In this document: positions 6,615-15,430 of the stretch, piece by piece
Layout: every line of letters starts with the position of its first letter
Position numbering within the stretch: the stretch's first letter is position 1
Source of the DNA: Trichomonas tenax
Taxonomy: Eukaryota > Parabasalia > Trichomonadida > Trichomonadidae
Assembly: GCA_023091735.1 (NCBI GenBank)
Contig: JALKBU010001112.1
Coordinates: 1-16,560 of the forward strand
Direction: 5' to 3'
DNA length: 16,560 nt
Translations under genes and position numbers: made by a program
The notes under the pieces: generated by a model
The model's input: the letters and a program-made list of their open reading frames with translations, nothing else
Database searches by the model: none
Told to the model about the DNA's origin: nothing

Positions 6615-9014
6615 TTACAATTTTATGACTTTTCCTTTGCGCCTGTTGTGTATCTGTTTCATTGCACTACACATATCTGCCTTATTGAATTCTCCTTGAA
6701 GAACTAATTTCAACCTTCTGAATTCGGGTCTTTCGCCACCAAAAACACTTAAAAATATGTTATAAACATCTTCTGGATTCAATTTTTCATTAACGCAAAT
6801 TTCTTCAATGGCATCGGATGTATACAATATTTGTGCTGGATTATAGAAATTTTGAAATCCTTCAAAAATAATTCTAACCATCTCAGCGCATACTTCAGGA
6901 GATACGTAACGAACTAGTCGACAAACAAGCCTCAAGGCATTATTTAGAACTCCTGGATTGGGAATTTGTAATAACCTGAAGCATTGATCAATGCTGCCTG
7001 TAAATGCTTCTGGATTATTATTTTCTAGAACATATCCATAATGCTGTGCGAGAAGTGAAGCTTCAGTGGGTGATTCAAGGATATTTATAGAATTTAGGTA
7101 TTCGGTGATTTCTGGTATTTTATACCTAAGAGAAAGTGCATTAAAGAGGCCAAATGCGTAATATTTCAATGTTTCTTCATTGGAAATTGCAAATCTCAAT
7201 GCCAATGTTTTAATATAATCAATGTCAGCAATTCTTCCATATTCTATTGCGTTTTTCAAGAGAACACAATATCCTTGACAAATATTAACGTTTTGCAATA
7301 AAGGATCAAATATTTCTATAATTTTATGCATGAGATTCTGCCAAAGTTGATCAAACAATGCAATTGTATCATTTGATCCTTCCATTCGAACTGGGGCTAT
7401 TATAATGCATACATCATGGAAAATTAATTTAGCTCTGTCTGTTGATGCTTTCCAATATTCAATGTACTTAAGGAATTTTTCCTGCATAAGCAAAAACCAT
7501 TCTGCAACATCTCCGTCACACAATTGCAGCGAGTACATAATTGATATGACAATAAACCACGATGATTCATTTCCTTGATCTAAACACTTCAATATTACCT
7601 CTATATTCTTAGCAATTATATCAGGAGATTCCTTTGCAATTTCAAATATTATTTGACCGACAGTTTGTGGATCATTTTGATAATATTCTAATGTCAATAG
7701 AAGCGCTTCATTAAACAATGATCCACATTTAGCAACACATTTGTTAATGAAATACAAAATTGTGAAAGGTTTCTCATCACAACTTATTAAGTATTTCATT
7801 GCTGAATTCATAAGAGTGTCGTCACCAACTGTGGCAATGAAAACAAGAGAAGCAGCATCAAGAGCTCCATTATCATGTTTTTCTTGTATATAGACATTAA
7901 CAATATCTGGTATTTCATTGCAAAATTCATAAACTGCATCCGTAATTTCTTTTGAAAGAGATATTTCAGAGTTTTGATTAATAACTTCCGCAAGAATGCT
8001 AAACCAAGAAGTAACATAATCATCGAATCCTTGGAGATTTCTGTCACTTATTTGTGAAAAGGAATAAGATAGTGAATTAATTTCTTGAGCAAACTGTTCG
8101 TTAGCAACAAATATTTGAGAAAATTCAGTGAAGAATATTGGAAGTAATTGTTGAAGCAAGTTAACACCTTTATCAACAAAAAGACTCGGCTGAATGAATC
8201 CATCCCATACCATAAGAATATGTTGATGATAATTTTCATCATCAATATGTTCATGTAAATTACCAATGGTAGGTATAATAACATTTGCTAAAAATTCAAA
8301 ATCCAAATCATCATCGTTTTTTGATGGTGTTGTTATTTCTTCAAGAAATGCACATGAACCCGCTGTATTTTGTGGATTAGATAATGCGACAACTATAGTG
8401 TCCCCTATTTGATTTAAATACGAGAGGTCATCTGCTTCTTGATAGTTTTTGACTATGAAAGCTAAAAACTTTAAGAAATAAGGATTTTCGGGATCTGACA
8501 CACAAATATTTAAAAATAGATGAAAATTCTGAAGGAACATTGCTTTTGCATCACATTCACGATGATTGTAGTGTTCCATATCCATCAGCTCTAAATAGCT
8601 CGATGCAAACTTATATTTTGATTCATCATCAATCATTAAATTAAAATATTTATCAAAATTCTCGACTTTGTTTAAAGCAATAACATCCAAAATTTCAATG
8701 AAGCACCCACGGTTTGTAGTGTTTTGACGATCTGTTATAGCTTCAACAGTGAAAAGTCGATCAATTAATTGAATGATATCATCAATTTCTTGAAATATCT
8801 GATTATAAAAGTTTGCAATCATCTTTCTAAGAGCATTTAATAGTAAATATATGATATTTTGATATTGACCGCTTAAAATTATATTAATGCATTCATAAAT
8901 GCTTTCTTTATGAGACATCCATTCACGTATCATATCATCTGCAACTTTGTACTGCTCTGGATCGAATCCTAAAGAAGGATTCTGAATCAAATTAAAAGCT
9001 TCGATTAAATCCAT
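6615..9014 (-). CDS. Importin-beta/exportin-like helical-repeat (HEAT) transport receptor
   Basis: The 799-residue product is acidic and almost wholly alpha-helical, with amphipathic helix pairs throughout, no membrane segment and no signal peptide. Residues 18-75 (DPEQYKVADDMIREWMSHKE... then LLLNALRKMIANFY) follow the pattern of the importin-beta N-terminal region in which Ran binds: 'xxAxxxLxxWxxSxxxWxxCxxIL' followed by 'nxxxLxxALxxxIxxxW'. This is closest in style to the transportin-3/importin-13/exportin branch. Repeated 'FLxxI/FLKFLAFIVKNY'-like helices suit HEAT repeats. The C-terminus is basic (NRRKGKVIKL), unusual for this acidic class. The expected role is Ran-dependent nuclear import or export of protein or RNA. 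At 799 residues it is shorter than the usual 900-1100. The start is the first ATG, with a strong initiator 16-18 bases upstream (9027-9032). The stop is TAAT, and TAAA occurs two codons earlier. Another HEAT/ARM protein is the main alternative. Confidence 0.55.
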   Translation of the reverse strand: MDLIEAFNLIQNPSLGFDPEQYKVADDMIREWMSHKESIYECINIILSGQYQNIIYLLLNALRKMIANFYNQIFQEIDDIIQLIDRLFTVEAITDRQNTTNRGCFIEILDVIALNKVENFDKYFNLMIDDESKYKFASSYLELMDMEHYNHRECDAKAMFLQNFHLFLNICVSDPENPYFLKFLAFIVKNYQEADDLSYLNQIGDTIVVALSNPQNTAGSCAFLEEITTPSKNDDDLDFEFLANVIIPTIGNLHEHIDDENYHQHILMVWDGFIQPSLFVDKGVNLLQQLLPIFFTEFSQIFVANEQFAQEINSLSYSFSQISDRNLQGFDDYVTSWFSILAEVINQNSEISLSKEITDAVYEFCNEIPDIVNVYIQEKHDNGALDAASLVFIATVGDDTLMNSAMKYLISCDEKPFTILYFINKCVAKCGSLFNEALLLTLEYYQNDPQTVGQIIFEIAKESPDIIAKNIEVILKCLDQGNESSWFIVISIMYSLQLCDGDVAEWFLLMQEKFLKYIEYWKASTDRAKLIFHDVCIIIAPVRMEGSNDTIALFDQLWQNLMHKIIEIFDPLLQNVNICQGYCVLLKNAIEYGRIADIDYIKTLALRFAISNEETLKYYAFGLFNALSLRYKIPEITEYLNSINILESPTEASLLAQHYGYVLENNNPEAFTGSIDQCFRLLQIPNPGVLNNALRLVCRLVRYVSPEVCAEMVRIIFEGFQNFYNPAQILYTSDAIEEICVNEKLNPEDVYNIFLSVFGGERPEFRRLKLVLQGEFNKADMCSAMKQIHNRRKGKVIKL

Positions 9015-9026
9015 TGCAATTACAAA

Positions 9027-9032
9027 AAATGA
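9027..9032 (-). promoter_or_regulatory. Initiator (Inr) of the HEAT-like gene
   Basis: On the minus strand the sequence reads TCATTT, matching TCAY(T/A) and its frequent following T. The A would give a 5' leader of 16 bases before the ATG at 9014, the normal trichomonad spacing. Confidence 0.6.
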
Positions 9033-9089
9033 ACTTTTTTTGATTAATATATAGTTTCAATGTGTCTTGCGTTAACATATATCAAACAA

Positions 9090-9101
9090 TTTCCGCCAAA
9101 A
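9090..9101. promoter_or_regulatory. E2F-like site in the HEAT-like gene's promoter
   Basis: TTTCCGCCAAAA (reverse TTTTGGCGGAAA) fits the E2F/DP consensus TTTSSCGC on the minus strand. It stands about 75 bases upstream of the ATG at 9014 and about 60 upstream of the initiator. Whether it is used is unknown. Confidence 0.3.
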
Positions 9102-10119
9102 TCAAAGATATCAAAAAGATTAAAACACATTTTTCTCAAAAGCTTGTGACCATAGATTCAAAACAAGAAATAATCAACAGAGATACTGCAAGCTTTAAAT
9201 TCTCTGAAAAATGACCGAATCACGTGATTTCGCCATATTTAAAGGTACTTTGGCAGAATGTACGTTATTTAAAATCTCACTTTTTTGGCCTCGGCCGAAG
9301 TTGAGTTTTGCTGTCTCGGTGAGGATTCAAAAATATGCTTTTCTATATGGCACAATCAAAAATATAACTCAGCAAATTTATTATGGAATCAATTTAAGTT
9401 CTCTAGACTAAAATAATTCACAAGATATTGCGATTTTTAAACTTTGTTGATTTCTAGCCTTGGTGTTACCAGTGGCTTTCTACAAGAGTATCTGGCGTCG
9501 GAATCAGTCTTGAAACCTACATGTTAAAATTCGAAATTTGTACCACATAATTTTGTCGATTTTTTGGCTCTATCTTCTACACACAGCTGTTACTAACATT
9601 CCGCTGATCACTCACAAATTTGCTAAGGGCTACTACAGATAGTTTTTGAGATCCGATTATTATCTTCATGTTTTACGATGATTTATGCATATTTATAGAA
9701 ATCTGTATAATTTATATCGATTCTTCGTTTCAATTACAGATATAAAACTTTCAATATCTCTATTTAAGAATTCATTCATAGTGTTTTTATAAAATAATGT
9801 TCTTTTTCTTTGAGTAAATACTTCTACCTTTATAGTTATATCTAAAACGAGCTTATCAACTCATTTTATGAATATGAAATTTTCAAGTTTTTAAAAATAT
9901 CGATATATTTAAACGTTGCATCCTGTTTCTATGATTAGTAGTATAATTAGTATGTTTTAATGAGAATATATATCATTTATTGTTCATGTTTTTTTGGAAA
10001 ATTGAAAAATCAAAATTGCCTATTTAATAGCAAAATTACATTCAGCATCTAAAATGTATTAAAATTTATGATTTGTTTTTTGCATAAATTCTTTTTTTAG
10101 TAATATACGCTTCCGAAAA
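9102..10119. other. AT-rich region without a convincing gene
   Basis: A 66-codon ATG frame (9211-9411) divergent from the HEAT-like gene ends in TAAAATAA, which has the right polyadenylation context. But it has no initiator element and no recognisable feature, so I do not call it a gene. It contains a local GC islet with TCGGCCGA (9291-9298). The rest (9420-10119) is simple AT-rich sequence with many stops in all frames. Confidence 0.5.
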
Positions 10120-10127
10120 GTGACACA

Positions 10128-10235
10128 TTTTGGGCGTTTCGTCGACACTCAAAATATAAAAAAAAATCTGGCCTTCTGCGATGATGACGCCGCGCAAGCG
10201 CCGAAGGCAGTTCAAAAGCAATCAAAGTTCGCCAA
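10128..10235. other. GC-rich islet with E2F-like and CG-rich motifs
   Basis: This is a sharp local rise in G+C inside AT-rich sequence. It contains TTTTGGGCGTTTC (10128-10140), GTCGAC, GACGCCGCGCAAGCGCCG (about 10187-10204) and TTCGCCAAT. Short frames cross it, but none looks like protein. It may be a regulatory islet or the edge of a relic. Confidence 0.3.
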
Positions 10236-10248
10236 TATTTCAAGGATG

Positions 10249-10298
10249 TCCCTCTCCTTCTTTTTTTCTTCTTCTCCTCCTCCCTTTTCCCTTTCCTT
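10249..10298 (+). repeat. 50-nt uninterrupted pyrimidine run
   Basis: Every base from 10249 to 10298 is C or T, with CTT and TCC motifs (for example CTTCTTCTCCTCCTCCC). Such a polypurine/polypyrimidine tract can adopt triplex DNA and often slips. A long Ser/Pro/Leu-rich translation across it is an artefact of the composition. Confidence 0.9.
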
Positions 10299-10901
10299 AC
10301 TTCTTTTATATTTTAACTTTCTTGCTCGAAATCATCAAATATTTAAAATTTGAAAAACAAATTTTAGCGATGTAATTCATACACAGCAACTCATTATATG
10401 TAGCATCTGTAAAAATTAGTCATTTATTACGCTTTAATAATAAATAAAATTTATTTGAATCTTTTTTTGTCGTTGTATAACCCTAACATGTTATCGTAGC
10501 TTGTTGAATTGCAATATTTTTGATGTTTGATAGCTTATTTTTATGAAGATTACAAAAAATACAAAGAAATAGGATATTTGACAATTGATATGTCGTATTC
10601 GCTTTAAATTTAGCATACCTGCTGAGAGCATCTCATTTTGGGTGATGGGAGGTGGATTTTGCTGTGAAAATAACATCTCCGAAATCTTGAATTGAATTTT
10701 TAACGAATAAAGTAAGCTGGTTCGATAAATTTGTGATAAATCGTAAAATGTCTAGTTTCTTTGGGGAGAGGAGATGATTTCATGTGATTTTTCGAGAAAA
10801 ATGCAAAATGAAGGATAATCTTACGAGTACAAGTAGTGATTAATCAAAGTATTGACTAACTCGTGAAATTTATCAGCAAAGACCGATTAATTGATGTGTT
10901 T
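10299..10901. other. AT-rich region without a gene
   Basis: No frame resembles a protein and I see no repeat. It ends at the small perfect hairpin at 10902. Confidence 0.5.
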
Positions 10902-10918
10902 ATGTGATTTTATCACAT
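10902..10918. repeat. Perfect 7-bp hairpin
   Basis: ATGTGAT (10902-10908) and ATCACAT (10912-10918) pair around a TTT loop. It stands 60 bases before the inverted-repeat element at 10978 and may be unrelated to it. Confidence 0.5.
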
Positions 10919-10977
10919 CTTTATTTGCTTAATAAATGATATTGTTTACAAGAACCTTATAGAACTTAATTGAACGG

Positions 10978-11278
10978 TGTGTCCCTTACATGTCAGAAAT
11001 GTCCAGACGTCACTTTTATGTGTCCAAGCTTTACAAAACCTTGCAATTTTTTGGAGAAAACCCCTATTTGGTCACTTTTTGATATTATTTTGAGCAAATT
11101 TGAGATCGAATTTTAGTGGATATATTTAATCTGTGTGTATTATATTGATGAATAGCTGATTTATTTTTGACATTTTTAAACTTTTCGGATCCAATTTCAC
11201 GACAAACGGAAAAAAAATCACACAAATAAAGCATTTGGACATATAACTTTTACTTTAGGACACTTCTACGAGGACACA
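10978..11278. mobile_element. About 300-bp element with imperfect inverted ends carrying spaced TGTCC boxes
   Basis: The left arm (10978-11033) and right arm (11227-11278) are imperfect inverted copies: both begin TGTGTCC and both end TGTCCAA followed by GCTTTA. Each arm has three TGTCC boxes. On the left they start at 10980, 11000 and 11021; on the right (as GGACA) at 11237, 11258 and 11272. Most are spaced 20-21 bases, that is two DNA turns. The interior is AT-rich and non-coding. This is the layout of a non-autonomous transposon with transposase-binding subterminal boxes, or of a two-sided protein-binding array. I see no target-site duplication. The bases just outside (AACGG and TGCAG) do not match. 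Confidence 0.4.
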
Positions 11279-13189
11279 TGCAGATATGTATTTAGTAAAA
11301 TATCTAAATTAAAAAAATATTTTTCAAAAATTTGTTTCAATAATGTATACTTTTTCAAGATGAATAACTCGGTGAATCTCTGTACAGGTTATTTGATATA
11401 ACAAAGTATACATCCTCATGGCCTGTACAACTTAAATCCTGAAGCTGATTGGAAAATATCAGCAAAAAAGATCCAAGGTACCGAAATTTTGAATAACTTC
11501 GTTGAAAGTTGCGATTTTTCTAGAACTAATACTTCTAGGCAAGAAGGCAAACTATTCGTAGCGGATATCGGAATTATTTTCTGTGCTGCGTCTGTTTCAA
11601 TTGTCAAACACATAGTATACCCTCTACGTCACTTAGATAATTTTAATATTACTTTCAAAATATGTGTTTTTAGCAAATTATATTGTTGAACAATTTCTTA
11701 TGTCATTGGTTGATATATTTATGTACTGTTTGATAGCAATTATAGATGTAAATCGAATGAAATATTTACACTGGAAAAAAGCATCCCTCAAAATTCTCAA
11801 AATTGCAATATTTGAATTTAAAGTACCATTATTGGAGCAAATATCATATGATACTTAAATTTTAAAAATATGTAGACATAGGCTAGAGATTTAATTGTGT
11901 TTAATCAGATATCAAAATGTTTTATGATACTTTTTTTGCTAATCAAATTTTCGCCAAAATTATTGCATCATATCAATGCTATATCCGATTCCACTAATTT
12001 TTGAAAAAAGACTCATTACAATCACAAAACCTACATAAAATCATATTCTAACACCAGCCACATTATCAAATAAACGAGGATATTGAATTTGAAAAGAGTT
12101 GATTTCAATTTTCATTAATACACTTCTAATAAACAATATATTATAGTATTACACTGATATATACAATCATTAAACCATAATACCTACTATGCGCACCCTT
12201 GTTATTAAATATTCTGCGCAATTGAAATCTCTTTTTCTCATAAAGTTCAATATTATCAAAAAATACATTAAAAATTTCTTACTAAAGTTATGCATGATTG
12301 ATTTATGAAACTATTCACATATATTCTTGAATAATGCAAATTTTATATACATATTAGACTCAATTAATTGCATTTTGCACAACACATATAAACATATTAT
12401 AACACATGCATGCTAATAAAATAAGAATATATTAAGTTTTACTCATTCATTTATAATTTTGTATAGTTTTATAACTTGTATACACTACAGATTGACAGAT
12501 GTAATCACTTATGTATGCCAATAGCATTTACAACTGTATTTGTGAATAATGAAAATATTTGGTATAAAAAATTATCGATAATAATGCTTTATTTATACAG
12601 AACAGACAAAAGCAAGGTAAGTCAAAACTAAGAAATGCATGTAAAATGATTAAAATTGCTTATAGACAAACTTCAGATCTCGCAGCATATTAAATATGAG
12701 AAATAACTGCAGAAAAGGATATTATCTTTCGATGGCATACACATGCGTGCCGCATAAGATAGAGAACTGAACTTTAGGGCCAAAAAGAGTGTACGTTTAT
12801 CAATTTTTGATATTAAATATCGAGTATGATATTGAACAAATATCTCACCCTGGCTAAATACAAGCCAGCAATGAATATCATTGTACTCATACTGTGTAAA
12901 TGCATGTTATCTAAATTTCGAAATATTATTATTTGAACATTGTTTCGTATTTACTTGTGCATTTGGTATTCGATAATACGTGCGTTATGGTTTAGATTGA
13001 ATTTTGTGCTCAATCCAATTTTTTTGTGAAGATATCTTATTCGTGGAATGTGATGTGTGAAACTGTTGCATGCAGTGTATGTAATATGACTGCAAAGTTA
13101 CTGCCCATAATTTTATGTTAGGTGAGCTACCGCAGAAAATGATGGCGTAACAAGTTACAATGAGCTTACGTTTAAAAATAATCGTCGGC
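11279..13189. other. AT-rich region without a gene
   Basis: Frames of 60-70 codons occur by chance (for example around 11489-11689 and 11664-11858), but none has an initiator element, a family motif or consistent codon use. One E2F-like palindrome is present at 11948-11959 (TTTTCGCCAAAA). An isolated TCTAACACCAG near 12049 is close to the trichomonad intron 3' motif but no intron partner or exon is seen. Confidence 0.5.
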
Positions 13190-13850
13190 ATCCCCCTGCT
13201 TTAGCTTAGGACAGGAACAGCCTGAACGATCATTTTCAATTCAATATCGATGTAAAATAACCGTCCGGACCCGTTCTGGCAAGAAAAAAGTGTACCCCTA
13301 AAAATGCACTTTCATGGCAATTCCTGCATTGAACAGGAAGCATCGCCGCCACTCCATTTCATTCTCCAAGCATTGCATGAGTGAGTGCTCCATGTTGACC
13401 AAAGTATTTCACTTGTATTCAGTCAATCGAAATCACCAAATCGCTAATCATTCTCAAATTGAATTTACAGCACATGAGCATATTGGAATGGAGATATATT
13501 TCATAAAAAATATAGAATCAAGCGTGGAATCAAGAAAATCAAATCGTATTTTTCGGAATGTTAGATTTGTCACGTAAAAGGCTAAGTTTTGCCAGTTTTA
13601 TCAAGCGAAACTCTACAAGAATACAGGGATGCTTGGTGAGATTCACACGTGTTATGCAAAAGCACTCAGTGCTTTATGAAACTAAGCTAGCACGTTTAAT
13701 GTTATTCATCAATCTATAGGCTCAAGACAGCAGTTACCATCCTCAGAGCGTTGATGGGGTGTGTTCACGGCGATGCCGTGCGGCGCATTTTTTTTATAAA
13801 ATTGCCAAAAAACACCATATAATTGCCATTTGACAGGCTTACTGTCAGCT
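13190..13850. other. Higher-complexity, hairpin-rich tract (structured RNA or element relic candidate)
   Basis: Composition changes clearly here: less AT, many CG-rich words (CCGTCCGGACCCG, CATCGCCGCCACTCC). Perfect hairpins lie at 13321-13339 (TTCCTG/CAGGAA), 13659-13675 (AAAGCACT/AGTGCTTT), 13766-13780 (CACGGC/GCCGTG) and 13831-13847 (TGACAG/CTGTCA). An 8-T run (13788-13795) follows the third. I find no match to the hallmark sequences of U2, U5, U6, SRP or RNase P/MRP RNAs that I know. On the minus strand, a frame within about 13310-13400 reads EHSLMQCLENEMEWRRCFLF and on to MKVHF before a stop, which may be relic coding sequence. It ends about 280 bases before CAP's stop codon, on the other side of an AT-rich spacer. 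Confidence 0.35.
13766..13795 (+). terminator. Hairpin followed by T8 (possible Pol III-type end)
   Basis: CACGGC/GCCGTG with a GAT loop is followed by seven bases and then eight T residues. A T run after a stable GC stem is what a small Pol III RNA would end with on the plus strand. No A and B box promoter or upstream gene is identified, so this is a candidate only. Confidence 0.25.
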
Positions 13851-14127
13851 AAATAATAATAATTTTCGTATTATTTATCTAAAAGCCTTCATATTCATAA
13901 AGATTATAAAAAATATTCAAAACAACAATTGAGATATCATAACATCCCTAAAAAATCTAAAGAACAACATTTGGACTCATTATGATCATGTTTAACCAAC
14001 TATATTAGATTTGATAAAATATAATAATGGAGAAAGATGTGTCATCAAAACATTGATAAAAATGATTCCTTCAATTGTTGGTAAATAGAAGGTTTATTTT
14101 ATAATAACTCCGAAACCAAGAAATTAT

Positions 14128-15414
14128 TTATTCGTGGACATAAACCTTGTGGTCAAGCTTCTGGTCCTTGTTGAACTGAACCTTGATCTGCTCTGGGACG
14201 GCGTGCTCTATGTAGTTGCCTGGGTCCTTTGGATCTGGGAACTCGAGGTTGATGCCTGTAGAAAGGGAGGAGATAAGCTGAACCTCCTTGGAAGCTTCGT
14301 TGAGGTAGATTTCAACACCATCGCACTTGTCGCATGTGATTGTCTTGACAGAACCCTCAAGATAGATCTTGGAGCGCTTAAGGCCGTTAAGCTCGAGAAC
14401 ACCGATGACATCGTGTGGTGTAAGAATGATTCTCTCGCATCCAAGGACGGAGAGGGCCTTAACCTTTTCGCCGACTGTGATCTCTGTGTTCTTGCACTGG
14501 AAGACGTTGACGACATCTTCGTGAGCGAGCTTTTGGAGCTTAGCAACATCGATTGAGCCAGATGTGTAGTACTCAACCTGGACCTGGTTCTGCTGACCCA
14601 TTCTCTTGCAGGCTGGATCTTTAGCGACTGGCTTTGGACCGATGCCGGCGAGCTTGCCAGCGAGGCCAGCAGCCTTAGCGGCTGGAGCTGGCTTGGCAGC
14701 TGGGGCTGGCTTTGGAGCCTCAGCTGGCTTAGCAGCGGCTGGAGCTGGCTGAGCACCAACAGCTGCGACGGCGAACATCTCTGGTGTTGCCTTCTTTCCA
14801 CGTGGGTTGAACTTGATGCCACCCTTCTGGTAGTCGTTGATGTACTGTGGGATAGCCTTGCAAGCAGCGACGAATCCCTGGACCCAAGCCATCTGCTTCT
14901 CGTTCTTGTCACGGAATTCCATGGCAAGCTTGTTAGTGTAGCATTGGACGGAGCCTGTCATTTCGACGGCATAGTCCTCAGCTGAAGCGCCGATCTGTGG
15001 CCAAAGGAGGAGTGTCATTGCCTCGTTGATAGCCTTAGAGTGGTTGATGTGCTTGGTCTTGAAGTGCTTATTGATCCAGTTGAGGCCAGTCTGGGATGTC
15101 TTCTGGAGGACCTCGAGGTGAGCGTTGTTATCTGGCTTTGAGCAGCGGCAGCCGACAAGAATCATTCTGCGGGTGACATCGAACATGTTGAGGACGAGCT
15201 GTGTCATTTCAGCGAGCTCAGCATCGATGGACTTAGCGGCATCCATCATCTTTGTAAGGTGTGGCTTGAATGTCTCATCGAAAGCTGTGACGGCTGGGTA
15301 ATCTTCTGTTTGATCGTCAGCATCACCACCGGCTGGTGCGGCAACGCCACACTTCTCGAGCTTGGCGGCGACGGCTTCAAGGCGGGCAACAACTGCTTCA
15401 AGTTTTGCGTCCAT
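14128..15414 (-). CDS. Cyclase-associated protein (CAP/Srv2), actin regulator
   Basis: The 428-residue product is a cytosolic protein that recycles cofilin-bound ADP-actin and promotes nucleotide exchange on actin monomers. Residues 1-22 form the N-terminal oligomerising coiled coil (MDAKLEAVVARLEAVAAKLE). Residues 38-205 form the helical folded domain, with the family's YPAVTAFDETF start and its CYTNK and W177...YI segments. Residues 222-247 form an Ala/Pro/Lys-rich linker that could bind profilin or SH3-like partners. Residues 268-428 form the beta-helical CARP domain, including CKNTEI (307), CDGVEIYLNEAS (364) and the conserved VPEQIKVQF (406-414) near the end. The linker-to-CARP segment is short and I see no WH2 motif, which most animal and fungal CAPs carry (total length there about 470-530). 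Codon use is GC-rich against an AT-rich window, as in highly expressed protist genes. Two tandem TCACA initiators precede the ATG. The stop is TAAATAA, which includes the TAAA polyadenylation context. The long frames on the other strand and in the second minus frame are shadows. Confidence 0.93.
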   Translation of the reverse strand: MDAKLEAVVARLEAVAAKLEKCGVAAPAGGDADDQTEDYPAVTAFDETFKPHLTKMMDAAKSIDAELAEMTQLVLNMFDVTRRMILVGCRCSKPDNNAHLEVLQKTSQTGLNWINKHFKTKHINHSKAINEAMTLLLWPQIGASAEDYAVEMTGSVQCYTNKLAMEFRDKNEKQMAWVQGFVAACKAIPQYINDYQKGGIKFNPRGKKATPEMFAVAAVGAQPAPAAAKPAEAPKPAPAAKPAPAAKAAGLAGKLAGIGPKPVAKDPACKRMGQQNQVQVEYYTSGSIDVAKLQKLAHEDVVNVFQCKNTEITVGEKVKALSVLGCERIILTPHDVIGVLELNGLKRSKIYLEGSVKTITCDKCDGVEIYLNEASKEVQLISSLSTGINLEFPDPKDPGNYIEHAVPEQIKVQFNKDQKLDHKVYVHE

Positions 15415-15420
15415 TATAAA

Positions 15421-15430
15421 TGTGATGTGA
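15421..15430 (-). promoter_or_regulatory. Tandem initiator elements of the CAP gene
   Basis: The minus strand reads TCACATCACA. Each TCACA matches TCAY(T/A). Starting at the A of either gives 5' leaders of 9 or 14 bases before the ATG, normal for trichomonads. Two adjacent copies could give two start sites. Confidence 0.55.

Noticed and set aside
9211..9411. 66-codon frame divergent from the HEAT-like gene
   Set aside because: A TAAA stop context is present, but there is no initiator element, domain or codon bias; too short to call alone.
10120..10375. Two overlapping frames with Ser/Phe/Pro/Leu-rich products
   Set aside because: Their length comes from the 50-nt pyrimidine run, which lacks stops in any plus frame.
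12049..12060. TCTAACACCAG resembling the trichomonad intron 3' motif
   Set aside because: It is not an exact match to the ACTAACACACAG-type motif, and no GTATGT-type 5' site or coding exon is found around it.
13314..13577. 87-codon plus-strand frame
   Set aside because: No family features; it overlaps the hairpin-rich tract whose minus strand looks equally protein-like, so coding on either strand is unproven.
14134..14927. Long frames of 140 and 239 codons overlapping the CAP gene
   Set aside because: Shadows of a GC-rich coding gene; products are low-complexity and the CAP frame is unmistakable.
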